In this document: one piece after another, positions 6,691 through 14,052 of the stretch | Layout of the letters: each line of letters opens with the position of its first letter | Numbering within the stretch: the stretch's first letter is position 1 | Source of the DNA: JBPRGH01 sp051418055 | GTDB taxonomy: Bacteria; Bacteroidota; Bacteroidia; Cytophagales; Cyclobacteriaceae | Assembly: GCA_051418055.1 (NCBI GenBank) | Contig: JBPRGH010000060.1 | Span: 1 to 14,169, forward strand | Reading direction: 5' to 3' | DNA length: 14,169 nucleotides | Notes under the pieces: model-generated | Told to the model about the DNA's origin: nothing | Databases searched by the model: none | The model's input: only the letters and a program-made list of their open reading frames with translations | Translations under genes and position numbers: made by a program

Positions 6691-8079
6691 GTGAAAACCT
6701 ATTTAGACCTTATTGAGCAGACATTTGAGTTTCCTCAAAAGGAATTCAGAGTTGAGAATGGCCAGTTATTTTGGAATGAAGTTCCAATGATGGAGATCAT
6801 TAAAGAGCATGGTACTCCTATTAAGGTGACTTATCTCCCGAAGATCAGTGAGAATATTAATAATGCAAAGCGCCTTTTTGCGGAAGCTTTTAAAAAGCAT
6901 AAGTATAAAGGGGAGTATACATATTGTTATTGCACAAAATCATCACATTTCAGTTTTGTGTTGGAGGAGGCTCTGAAGAATGATATCCATATTGAGACCT
7001 CATCTTCTTTTGATATCCCTATTGTAAGGAAGCTTTATGAAAAAGGGCAGATAGATAAGGACAGGCTGATCGTTTGTAATGGGTTTAAAAGAGACCTGTA
7101 CCTTCAGTATATCACCGAATTGATAAATGATGGTTTTAAGAATTGTGTTCCGATCATTGATCACCAGCCTGAGCTTGATTATTATGAAAAACATGCTAAA
7201 AAACCTTATAAGGTTGGTATTAGGGTCGCAGCAGATGAAGAGCCTAATTTTGAATTTTATACTTCACGATTAGGTATCCGCTATAGTGATATCAATGATT
7301 TCTATAAAAATAAGATAAAGCCAAGTGAAAAAGCAGAATTGAAAATGCTTCACTTCTTTATTAACACAGGCATACGGGATACAGCATATTACTGGAGCGA
7401 GCTCAGCCGCTTTATTTTTAAATATTGTGAGCTGAAAAAGATCTGCCCTGAACTGGATTCAGTAGATATTGGGGGTGGTTTTCCTATTAAGACCTCTCTT
7501 CAATTTGAATTTGATTACCAGTACATGATTGAGCAGGTGGTGGAAAATATTAAGTGGATCTGTGACAAGAATAATGTACCGGTGCCAAATATTATCACGG
7601 AATTTGGCAGCTATACGGTTGGAGAAAGCGGCGCCATATTATATTCTGTCCTGGATCAGAAGCTGCAGAATGATAAGGAGCTTTGGTATATGATCGATGG
7701 CTCTTTCATCACACAAATGCCTGATGCCTGGGGACTGAACCAGAAGTTTATCCTCATGGGGGTCAACAAATGGAATGATATTTTTCACCGGGTAAATATG
7801 GGTGGCCTGACCTGCGATAGCATGGATTACTACAATTCTGAAGCTCACTCTCAGGAAGTATTCCTTCCCAAAATAGATAATGGTGAAAAGCTATATATTG
7901 GTTTCTTTCACACAGGAGCCTATCAGGAGTCACTCGGAGGCTACGGAGGTATTCAGCACTGTCTGATCCCGGCCCCCAAACATGTTATTGTCGATAAAGA
8001 CGAGCACGGTAAAATCATTACCCGTGTCTTCAAAGAAGAACAGCATAGTGATGAAATGTTAAAGATCCTGGGGTACTAG
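6691..8079 (+). CDS. speA: Biosynthetic arginine decarboxylase, short Bacteroidota form
   Basis: PLP-dependent fold-III decarboxylase converting arginine to agmatine and CO2, the entry to polyamine synthesis. It has 462 residues against ~630-660 for E. coli SpeA, lacking much of the inserted and C-terminal material of the long form. Visible: a PLP lysine candidate K83 in YCYCTKSSHFSF, the SpeA-like C129-N-G-F-K-R motif, RLGIR near 193-197, the glycine-rich phosphate-binding G-G-G-F-P (261-265), T-E-F-G (303-306), and the catalytic cysteine in T-C375-D-S-M-D. Start is GTG at 6691; there is no in-frame ATG nearby and the N-terminus fits the family. It is divergent from the ureohydrolase across 144 nt. 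The stop codon lies inside a terminator hairpin, and the 3' end overlaps the convergent HAD phosphatase gene by 21 nt. Confidence 0.9.
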   Translation: MKTYLDLIEQTFEFPQKEFRVENGQLFWNEVPMMEIIKEHGTPIKVTYLPKISENINNAKRLFAEAFKKHKYKGEYTYCYCTKSSHFSFVLEEALKNDIHIETSSSFDIPIVRKLYEKGQIDKDRLIVCNGFKRDLYLQYITELINDGFKNCVPIIDHQPELDYYEKHAKKPYKVGIRVAADEEPNFEFYTSRLGIRYSDINDFYKNKIKPSEKAELKMLHFFINTGIRDTAYYWSELSRFIFKYCELKKICPELDSVDIGGGFPIKTSLQFEFDYQYMIEQVVENIKWICDKNNVPVPNIITEFGSYTVGESGAILYSVLDQKLQNDKELWYMIDGSFITQMPDAWGLNQKFILMGVNKWNDIFHRVNMGGLTCDSMDYYNSEAHSQEVFLPKIDNGEKLYIGFFHTGAYQESLGGYGGIQHCLIPAPKHVIVDKDEHGKIITRVFKEEQHSDEMLKILGY

Positions 8080-8577
8080 GATCTTTTTTGTTGCTTCAGT
8101 AAGATCTTTAGCTAAATGATCAGCATGTTCGGTAAATTCTTCTGAATCTACCAAAATTGTTTTCATACCCATTTGTTTAGCAGGTTGAAGATCCCTGTCG
8201 CGATCACCGATCATCCATGATTTTCCGGCATCTACTTTAAAGCGAGCTATGGCACGTTCAAAAAGTAACGTCCCGGGTTTTCGTGTGAGGCTTTCGCTAT
8301 AATCCTGATGCCAGGGAGCATAATAAAATTTATCTATGAGATGATCATGTTCCTGCTGAAAATGATCATGCAGATCAAGTACATGTTGATGGGTATAAAT
8401 ACCTTTGGCAATACCACTTTGATTAGTGATGACAATAAGAAGATACCCTGCAGCTTTTAATTTTTCCAGGCTATCAATCACTCCCGGCAGAATAATAAAA
8501 TCCTCTTTGTGATATACATAATTTGGTCTGTCTTTATTTATTACTCCGTCACGGTCAAGAAATATAGCTTTATTCAA
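8059..8577 (-). CDS. HAD-IIIA phosphatase, heptose-bisphosphate phosphatase (GmhB)-like, lacking the zinc cysteines
   Basis: A 172-residue HAD-superfamily hydrolase. Motif I is D8-R-D10-G-V-I-N, motif II T51-N-Q-S-G, the motif III lysine is in R99-K100-P-G, and motif IV is G124-D-R-D-R-D129. This is the GmhB/histidinol-phosphatase layout; GmhB dephosphorylates D-glycero-manno-heptose 1,7-bisphosphate for LPS core. Typical GmhB has a zinc loop with CxH and CxC before RKPxPG. Here it reads YYAPWHQDYSESLTRKPG: one histidine remains and there is no cysteine, so metal-loop stability or substrate may differ. The start is TTG at 8577; an in-frame TAA lies five codons upstream and no ATG precedes motif I. 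Divergent from the mannosyltransferase gene. Substrate is uncertain. Confidence 0.75.
   Translation of the reverse strand: MNKAIFLDRDGVINKDRPNYVYHKEDFIILPGVIDSLEKLKAAGYLLIVITNQSGIAKGIYTHQHVLDLHDHFQQEHDHLIDKFYYAPWHQDYSESLTRKPGTLLFERAIARFKVDAGKSWMIGDRDRDLQPAKQMGMKTILVDSEEFTEHADHLAKDLTEATKKILVPQDL
8061..8089 (+). terminator. Intrinsic terminator of speA, embedded in the overlapping gene ends
   Basis: A perfect 9-bp inverted repeat, AAAGATCCT (8061-8069) with AGGATCTTT (8078-8086), an 8-nt loop GGGGTACT, and a run of six T at 8084-8089. The speA TAG (8077-8079) straddles the loop and descending stem. The repeat lies inside the last codons of the convergent phosphatase gene, whose stop is at 8061-8059. 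The T-run favours the plus direction, though the stem could also slow polymerase from the other side. Confidence 0.75.
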
Positions 8578-8677
8578 AACTTATAGGTTATTTATTCGTC
8601 TTAATTAAAAAAAGTGCAAGGTGTTAAAGATCATTTCCTCAAAAATGATTATTTTTATTGTTTTACCATAGCAAAAC

Positions 8678-9460
8678 GTGAGCGATAGTTTAGTAATTGT
8701 ACCCACATATAATGAGAGGGAGAATATAGAGGCCATTATTTCCTCTATTTACGCCCTGCCCAAAAGGTTCGATATCCTGGTGGTAGATGACGGTTCTCCT
8801 GATGGTACAGGGAATATTGTTAAGGACCTGCAGAAAGATGTGCCTTCCGGACATAAGCTTCACTTACTTGAGAGAAAAGGAAAGCTTGGCTTAGGAACAG
8901 CCTATATAGCCGGATTTAAATTTGCGCTGGAGCATAACTATCAGTATATGTTTGAGATGGATGCTGATTTCAGTCATGACCCACGGGATCTTATAAAATT
9001 ATATGATGCCTGTGCAGTTGAAGGTCATGGTATGGCAGTTGGTTCCCGATATGTTAGTGGTGTAAATGTTGTAAACTGGCCGATAGGAAGAGTGCTAATG
9101 TCATATTTTGCCAGCAGTTATGTGCGCCTGATCACAGGTATGAAAATAAAAGATACAACAGCAGGTTTTGTATGCTTTAGGAGAGATGTACTGGAAACTA
9201 TTGATCTTGATAACATCCGTTTTGTTGGTTATGCCTTTCAGATAGAAATGAAATTCCTCACATTAAACCATGGCTTTACCATTAAAGAGGTGCCAATAAT
9301 TTTTACCGACCGGGTAAAAGGCAGATCTAAAATGTCAGGATCTATTTTTAAGGAAGCTTTTTTTGGAGTTATACAAATGAAGGTCAGCAGCCTTTTTATG
9401 AAGTATGAACCTTCTTCCGACGAAAAACTTTCTCCGGAAACCTTACCAGTCCAAAAATAA
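8678..9460 (+). CDS. Polyprenol-phosphate mannosyltransferase, DPM1-like family 2 glycosyltransferase
   Basis: A 260-residue GT2 enzyme of the dolichol-phosphate mannose synthase type, transferring a sugar (probably mannose from GDP-mannose) to a polyprenyl phosphate at the cytoplasmic membrane. GT-A motifs: VPTYNERENIE (8-18), V-V-D-D-G-S-P-D-G-T (35-44), the metal-binding E-M-D94-A-D96-F-S-H-D-P, G-S-R-Y-V-S-G (122-128), G-Y-A-F-Q188-I-E-M, and the acceptor-loop F-T-D-R-V-K-G-R-S-K-M-S (209-220). No C-terminal membrane helices are present, as in the short soluble/peripheral DPM1 class. Starts at GTG 8678, just before the VIVPTYNE strand. A 7-bp hairpin (8630-8636/8643-8649) and TATTTTTA (8650-8657) lie upstream. 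Its TAA abuts the stop of the convergent permease gene. Confidence 0.9.
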   Translation: MSDSLVIVPTYNERENIEAIISSIYALPKRFDILVVDDGSPDGTGNIVKDLQKDVPSGHKLHLLERKGKLGLGTAYIAGFKFALEHNYQYMFEMDADFSHDPRDLIKLYDACAVEGHGMAVGSRYVSGVNVVNWPIGRVLMSYFASSYVRLITGMKIKDTTAGFVCFRRDVLETIDLDNIRFVGYAFQIEMKFLTLNHGFTIKEVPIIFTDRVKGRSKMSGSIFKEAFFGVIQMKVSSLFMKYEPSSDEKLSPETLPVQK

Positions 9461-10681
9461 CTAATCAAATTTTATTGATTTTATTGGCTGTATCCTTGAA
9501 ATAATTACCGTGGGCAGCATTATAATCACTGAAACTATTATCACTGTTAAAATATTCAGGATGATGATAATATCCCAGTGCCAGGATATAGGCACATAGC
9601 TCATATAATAATCCCGGGCATTAAGCGGGATGATTTGAAAGCGGTCCTGAATAAAAGCCAGTCCTAGAGCTAATGCATTCCCCCAAAGGATACCCTTTAC
9701 CAGCAGTCGCACCCCACTATAAGTAAAGATCGACCGGATCAATTTATTCCGTGCTCCAATAGCCTTTAACAAGCCGATCATTTGAGTTCTTTCCATTATC
9801 ATTATCATAATGATGCTGATCATGTTTACACATACTACAGCTAAAATAACTCCAAGAAAAATATTGACTTGTCGGCTTATGAGCGAGAGCCATTCAAATA
9901 GCTGTATGTATTTATCACTCACCTTCTCTACAAATAGATCGTAAGATAAAATATCCTCTAATGTCTCCTCTGCCTGATCAATTTTTTCAAGGTCATTAAC
10001 AAATATCTCCATACCACCCGCAACACTATCCGGCCAGTCATTTAATCGGCGTATTAAATCCAGGTCTCCTATTATAAACTTATCATCAAAATATTCAGAT
10101 AAATTGGTTTCATAAATCCCTGATACTGTCAGCTTCCGGAAACGTGGCGGGTTTTGAAAGAAGTGAATGATTATATCATCGTTTACTGAAAGATCCAGCT
10201 TATCAGCAATTTGCTGGCTAATAACTACATCTTTTGAATAACTATCTTCCGGAAAATGTATAAATCGTCCTTTTTTAATATATTCATTAAAACGTGCAGT
10301 GTCGAAACGAGGGCTAATGCCTTTCAGGACAACTCCCAAAACTTCGTCTTCTGCTTTAATAAGTCCCGCTTTATAGCTAAATTCCTGAACGTGATCTATA
10401 AAGTTAAATTTTTCAGGATTGGTATAAATTTCGTTGTTAAGGCTTACAGGGTGTTCCTCAAGTGTATTACCTAATGTATAGCGGGTAACCTGCAGGTGCG
10501 AACTGAAATTATAGATCTTATTTTGAATCGTTTCCTGAAATCCCTTTAATATGAGAAAAGAGATAAGCATAACAGCCAAACCGATACTGATACTCAATAC
10601 TGCGATTTTATGTATGGTAGTAGCAAAACTTTCTTTGCTTTCTCTGCTTACTCTTTTGGAAATGAAATAGGAGAGGTTCAA
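9461..10681 (-). CDS. LolC/LolE-type ABC transporter permease (FtsX family)
   Basis: Membrane protein of 406 residues with the FtsX/LolCE layout: TM1 ~24-46, a large periplasmic MacB-like domain (~47-270), then TM2 ~273-296, TM3 ~324-345 and TM4 ~370-394. A coupling helix E-R-T-Q-M-I-G-L-L-K-A-I-G-A lies between TM2 and TM3. The family releases outer-membrane lipoproteins from the inner membrane to LolA with the ATPase LolD; neither partner is in the window. Single LolC/E-type proteins are usual in Bacteroidota. The start is TTG at 10681: the frame opens only three codons earlier, and the N-terminus NLSYFISKRVS fits the family. Divergent from the namZ-like gene (47 nt). The lipoprotein gene at the left end could be an indirect client. 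Another MacB-like role is possible. Confidence 0.85.
   Translation of the reverse strand: MNLSYFISKRVSRESKESFATTIHKIAVLSISIGLAVMLISFLILKGFQETIQNKIYNFSSHLQVTRYTLGNTLEEHPVSLNNEIYTNPEKFNFIDHVQEFSYKAGLIKAEDEVLGVVLKGISPRFDTARFNEYIKKGRFIHFPEDSYSKDVVISQQIADKLDLSVNDDIIIHFFQNPPRFRKLTVSGIYETNLSEYFDDKFIIGDLDLIRRLNDWPDSVAGGMEIFVNDLEKIDQAEETLEDILSYDLFVEKVSDKYIQLFEWLSLISRQVNIFLGVILAVVCVNMISIIMIMIMERTQMIGLLKAIGARNKLIRSIFTYSGVRLLVKGILWGNALALGLAFIQDRFQIIPLNARDYYMSYVPISWHWDIIIILNILTVIIVSVIIMLPTVIISRIQPIKSIKFD
9463..9480 (+). terminator. Weak A/T-rich hairpin after the mannosyltransferase stop
   Basis: AATCAA (9463-9468) pairs with TTGATT (9475-9480) across a 6-nt loop, followed by TTATT. It starts 3 nt after the mannosyltransferase stop and lies in the last codons of the permease gene. 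Low stability makes this a tentative call. Confidence 0.25.
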
Positions 10682-10691
10682 GATTAACTGT

Positions 10692-10699
10692 TAAATTTG
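10692..10699 (+). promoter_or_regulatory. -7 promoter box for the namZ-like/fmt/folA operon
   Basis: TAAATTTG matches TAnnTTTG exactly, 29 nt before the ATG at 10729. No TTTG lies at 19-21 nt upstream; the nearest, at 10655-10658, is too far. The 11-nt near-palindrome TTAAC-T-GTTAA (10684-10694) overlaps it and could be an operator for either divergent gene. Confidence 0.4.
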
Positions 10700-10728
10700 A
10701 AACAAACTGCAAAATAAACAAAATACTG

Positions 10729-11919
10729 ATGCGACTGATCTTAATATTTATGTCTTTTTTGTTTTTTTTCTGTCAGGCTGCTGATAATAAGGCCGTAAAT
10801 ATACAGGAAGAAGATAATATTTTTCCTGCAGCATATCGTTTTGAGGAATATCTGCCTTTTTTATTAGATAAGAAGGTGGCGCTAACAGTAAACCAGACAT
10901 CAATGATTGGAAATACACACCTTGTGGATACACTGATCAGCAGGGGCGTAAATGTGGTAAAAGTTTTTGCCCCCGAGCATGGGTTCAGAGGAACTGCTGA
11001 TGCCGGAGAAATAGTTAAAAACAGTATTGATCAAAAAACCGGATTGCCCATTGTTTCACTATACGGCAGCAATAAGAAGCCAACAGCCGAGCAGCTTCAG
11101 GATGTAGATGTAATTGTATTTGATATTCAGGATGTGGGTGTTAGATATTATACCTATATCAGCACAATGCACTACCTGATGGAAGCTGCAGCGGAAAATA
11201 TGAAGGAGATCATTGTGATGGATCGACCGAATCCGCATGGGTCTTATGTGGATGGGCCGGTGCTGAATCTCGAATATCAATCTTTTGTGGGAATGCATCC
11301 AATCCCGCTGGTTCATGGACTCACAGTAGGAGAGCTGGCTCTTATGATCAATAATGAAGGCTGGCTAAAAGATGGTTTGCAGAGTGAACTGAAGGTGATT
11401 GAAATGGAAAATTATGAACATGATGATCATTACTCTCTTCCTGTAAAACCCTCACCAAATCTGCCTAATGATCTGGCTGTCGCGTTATATCCTTCTTTGG
11501 GTTTATTTGAAGGCACTGTTATAAGCGTAGGCAGGGGAACAGATGCACCTTTTCAGCAAATCGGTCATCCGGAGCTGGGATCTTTTGATCATATTTTTGT
11601 ACCGGAAAGTGTAGAAGGAGCGAAAAACCCGCCATATAAAGGTCAGGAGGTGTACGGCATAAATATGCAGGAAAAACAGCCTGAATACACGTTTACATTA
11701 GAATACCTTTTAAAAATGTATGAAGCTTTTCCTGAAAAGGATAAATTTTTCTTCGAAAGCAATTTTTTTGAAAAACTTGAAGGATCAGGGAAGTTACGCG
11801 AGCAGATAAAAGCAGGAATGAAGGAAGAAGAAATTAGAGAGACCTGGAAGGAGGGGCTGGAAGAATATAAGCTGATGCGAAAGGAATATTTATTATACCC
11901 GGAAAAGAATAAAATATGA
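10729..11919 (+). CDS. DUF1343 exo-beta-N-acetylmuramidase, NamZ-like, exported
   Basis: A 396-residue protein of the DUF1343 family, characterised members of which (NamZ) release N-acetylmuramic acid from the non-reducing end of peptidoglycan fragments for cell-wall recycling. An N-terminal hydrophobic signal (~1-18, ending FFFCQAAD) suggests export; the cysteine is not in a normal lipobox, so a plain signal peptide is favoured. Conserved blocks are A-P-E-H-G-F-R-G (81-88), L-Y-G (111-113), F-D-I-Q-D-V-G-V-R-Y-Y-T-Y (131-143), R-P-N-P (166-169), S-P-N-L-P (242-246), F-E-G-T (260-263) and G-R-G-T-D (268-272). The end of the chain matches the family's W..L..Y...R..YLLY ending, so it looks complete. 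It overlaps fmt by 4 nt (ATGA), suggesting translational coupling. Confidence 0.88.
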   Translation: MRLILIFMSFLFFFCQAADNKAVNIQEEDNIFPAAYRFEEYLPFLLDKKVALTVNQTSMIGNTHLVDTLISRGVNVVKVFAPEHGFRGTADAGEIVKNSIDQKTGLPIVSLYGSNKKPTAEQLQDVDVIVFDIQDVGVRYYTYISTMHYLMEAAAENMKEIIVMDRPNPHGSYVDGPVLNLEYQSFVGMHPIPLVHGLTVGELALMINNEGWLKDGLQSELKVIEMENYEHDDHYSLPVKPSPNLPNDLAVALYPSLGLFEGTVISVGRGTDAPFQQIGHPELGSFDHIFVPESVEGAKNPPYKGQEVYGINMQEKQPEYTFTLEYLLKMYEAFPEKDKFFFESNFFEKLEGSGKLREQIKAGMKEEEIRETWKEGLEEYKLMRKEYLLYPEKNKI

Positions 11920-12824
11920 GGATAGTGTTTATGGGAACACCCGATTTTGCAGTTCCCAGTCTAAGAATATTAGTTGAAAACGGATATGATGTAGTAGGAG
12001 TCATAACGGCGCCGGATAAACCAAAGGGCCGGGGACAGAAGATGATGTCCACTCCTGTTAAAGAATATGCCGAAAGTGCAGGTCTAAATATTTTGCAGCC
12101 AACAAATCTGAAAGACACTGCCTTTATTGAAGAATTGAAACATCTTAATGTTGATCTGCAGGTGGTGGTCGCTTTTCGTATGTTGCCGGCAATAGTTTGG
12201 GATATGCCGCCAAAAGGCACAATTAATCTTCATGCATCTTTGCTTCCGCAATTTCGTGGTGCAGCACCAATCAATTGGGCCATTATACATGGGGAAAAAG
12301 AAACAGGAATTACTACCTTTTTTCTTCAGCATGAAATTGATACGGGCGATATTATTTTTCAGGAGAAAGAGCCGATAAAACCTGAAGATACAGCCGGGAC
12401 ATTGTATAATCGGCTTATGGAGAAAGGTGGCCAACTTGTGCTTAAAACAGTGAAGGCTATAGAATCAGAAAATGTGGAGCCTTTCAAACAAAACTGGGAA
12501 GGCGAGTTAAAAGCGGCACCAAAGATTTTTAGGGAAGATTGTGAGATTGACTGGAACAGACCTTCACAGCAGGTTATTAATTTTATTCGTGGCATGGCAC
12601 CATATCCGGGTGCCTGGACCAAAGTTGATGGTAAGGTGCTGAAAATATTTGGTGTAAGGCTTGTTGAAAAGGCAGAAAAGGGAGAACCCGGCACTTATAA
12701 TACAGATAATAAAACATTTTTGGATTTTTATACTTCTGATGGTGCAGTCAGAGTGACAGAGCTCCAGCTTGAAGGAAAGAAAAAGATGGATACGGAAGAA
12801 TTACTTCGGGGATATAATTTTTAA
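11916..12824 (+). CDS. fmt: Methionyl-tRNA formyltransferase
   Basis: Cytoplasmic enzyme that formylates initiator Met-tRNA using 10-formyltetrahydrofolate; 302 residues, close to the usual ~310. The N-terminal formyl-transferase domain (~1-190) begins R-I-V-F-M-G-T-P-D-F-A-V-P and contains the SLLPxxRGAAPI signature in H106-A-S-L-L-P-Q-F-R-G-A-A-P-I, with N104, H106 and D142 (in HEIDTGDI) matching the catalytic Asn-His-Asp triad. The C-terminal tRNA-binding domain occupies ~205-302. The ATG overlaps the upstream stop (ATGA), and folA starts 3 nt after its TAA. Grouping with dihydrofolate reductase is functionally sensible, since both depend on the reduced-folate pool. Confidence 0.96.
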   Translation: MRIVFMGTPDFAVPSLRILVENGYDVVGVITAPDKPKGRGQKMMSTPVKEYAESAGLNILQPTNLKDTAFIEELKHLNVDLQVVVAFRMLPAIVWDMPPKGTINLHASLLPQFRGAAPINWAIIHGEKETGITTFFLQHEIDTGDIIFQEKEPIKPEDTAGTLYNRLMEKGGQLVLKTVKAIESENVEPFKQNWEGELKAAPKIFREDCEIDWNRPSQQVINFIRGMAPYPGAWTKVDGKVLKIFGVRLVEKAEKGEPGTYNTDNKTFLDFYTSDGAVRVTELQLEGKKKMDTEELLRGYNF

Positions 12825-12827
12825 TTT

Positions 12828-13328
12828 ATGAAAGTTTCAATGATTGCTGCCGTAGCAGCCAATGGTGTTATAGGAAAAGATAATGACCTTGCCTGGCATC
12901 TTCCCGATGATATGAAATATTTTCAGGAAAAAACGAAAGGTCATCATGTAATCATGGGGCGTAAAAATTATGACTCTCTGCCTCCAAAATTTAAGCCCCT
13001 GCCTGGAAGGACAAATATTATCATGACAAGGCAAAAGGATTTTAAAGCTGAAGGTTGCCATGTTGTACATGATCTTGATTCAGCTTTAGAAATATGCAGG
13101 AACAGTAAAGAGGATGAGGCTTTTATTATAGGTGGAGCAGATATCTATAGATTGGGATTTGACTATGCGGATTACCTGTACCTCACAGAAGTAGGAAAAG
13201 CTTATGACGGAGATACTCGCTTCCCCGAATATGATAAAACACAATGGGAAGAAATTGCCCGTGTACATCATCCTGCCGATGAAAAACATGAGGCCCCTAT
13301 GGATTTTGTGACATATAGAAAGAAATAG
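12828..13328 (+). CDS. folA: Dihydrofolate reductase
   Basis: Reduces dihydrofolate to tetrahydrofolate with NADPH; 166 residues, normal for bacterial chromosomal enzymes. Visible: N-G-V-I-G-K-D-N-D-L-A-W-H-L-P (12-26) with W23 of the Met20-type loop, the catalytic acid D28 in LPDDMKYF, the NADPH-binding M-G-R-K-N-Y-D-S-L-P (43-52), the folate-carboxylate-binding arginine R61 in LPGRTN, I-I-G-G-A-D-I-Y (100-107) and a conserved threonine T120 in LYLTEV. It starts 3 nt after the fmt stop and is the last clear member of the namZ-fmt-folA transcript. No terminator with a good stem is seen in the 79 nt after it. Nothing marks it as a trimethoprim-resistance (Dfr) variant. Confidence 0.96.
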   Translation: MKVSMIAAVAANGVIGKDNDLAWHLPDDMKYFQEKTKGHHVIMGRKNYDSLPPKFKPLPGRTNIIMTRQKDFKAEGCHVVHDLDSALEICRNSKEDEAFIIGGADIYRLGFDYADYLYLTEVGKAYDGDTRFPEYDKTQWEEIARVHHPADEKHEAPMDFVTYRKK

Positions 13329-13365
13329 TCTTTAATCTTGAGTAGTTAGTATTTAGCATAATTAG

Positions 13366-13397
13366 TTTAAATTTCGTGCCTTGTGGCAATAAATTTG
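13366..13397 (+). promoter_or_regulatory. Bacteroidota-type promoter for the SDR gene
   Basis: TTTA (13366-13369), a 20-nt spacer, then TAAATTTG (13390-13397): one mismatch in the -33 box and an exact -7 box. The start of transcription would fall only a few bases before the ATG at 13408, giving a very short leader. Confidence 0.55.
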
Positions 13398-13407
13398 GTT
13401 TTAAACA

Positions 13408-14052
13408 ATGACAAAAATCCAAAACCGCGTTATCTGGATAACGGGGGCCTCTTCCGGTATCGGTGAAAAGCTGTCGTATCAGCTGGCAAAAAAGGGAGCC
13501 CGGCTTATTCTTTCTGCGCGACGGGAGAATGAATTGCTGCAGGTGAAAAATAATTGCATCGCTAAAAATCCTGACGATATAAAAATATTACCTTTTGATC
13601 TATCATTTACCACCTTACATAAGCAAACTGTTGATCTTGCATTACAACTGTTTGGGCATATTGATGTGTTAGTAAATAATGGCGGAATAAGCCAGAGATC
13701 ATTGGCAAGGGATACTGAATTAGATGTCTATCGAAGGCTAATGGAGGTGAACTACTTTGGTTCTGTTGCGCTTACACAGCATTTGCTACCTCACTTTATA
13801 GATCGTAAAGAGGGTCATTTTGTAGCAGTAACCAGTATTGTTGGTAAGATAGGTTCACCTTACCGTTCCGGATATGCGGCTTCCAAACATGCCCTTCATG
13901 GTTATTACGACTCTCTCAGAGCTGAACACCACCAGGATAATATAAGAGTAAGCCTGATCTGCCCTGGGTGGACGAATACTGATGTATCAAAAAATGCATT
14001 GACAGGGGATGGCAAGGCTCTAGGCCAGACCTTTAGATTTACAATATATTAA
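13408..14052 (+). CDS. Short-chain dehydrogenase/reductase (DHRS7-like), C-terminus apparently truncated
   Basis: NAD(P)-dependent classical SDR oxidoreductase; substrate not predictable. Visible: the cofactor-binding T12-G-A-S-S-G-I-G19, N-N-G-G (90-93), the catalytic Ser143, Y156xxxK160, and C-P-G-W-T-N-T-D (185-192). The Rossmann core and all catalytic residues are present. Close relatives continue ~50 residues beyond the V-S-K-N-A-L-T-G-D-G-K-A-L-G block with a C-terminal helical part. Here homologous-looking sequence ends at about residue 207 (~14028), followed by TFRFTIY and a stop at 14050-14052. The other two plus frames also hit stops at once, so a simple frameshift does not restore it. 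An insertion or rearrangement near 14028 is the favoured reading. The missing part shapes the substrate pocket, so activity is doubtful. Confidence 0.75.
   Translation: MTKIQNRVIWITGASSGIGEKLSYQLAKKGARLILSARRENELLQVKNNCIAKNPDDIKILPFDLSFTTLHKQTVDLALQLFGHIDVLVNNGGISQRSLARDTELDVYRRLMEVNYFGSVALTQHLLPHFIDRKEGHFVAVTSIVGKIGSPYRSGYAASKHALHGYYDSLRAEHHQDNIRVSLICPGWTNTDVSKNALTGDGKALGQTFRFTIY

Noticed and set aside
11834..12434. Minus-strand open frames opposite fmt
   Set aside because: Antisense shadows of a strongly conserved gene; serine- and cysteine-rich translations with no domain.
12828..13328. Acquired trimethoprim-resistance dihydrofolate reductase
   Set aside because: It sits in a housekeeping operon with fmt, has ordinary chromosomal FolA motifs and shows no cassette or integron signals.
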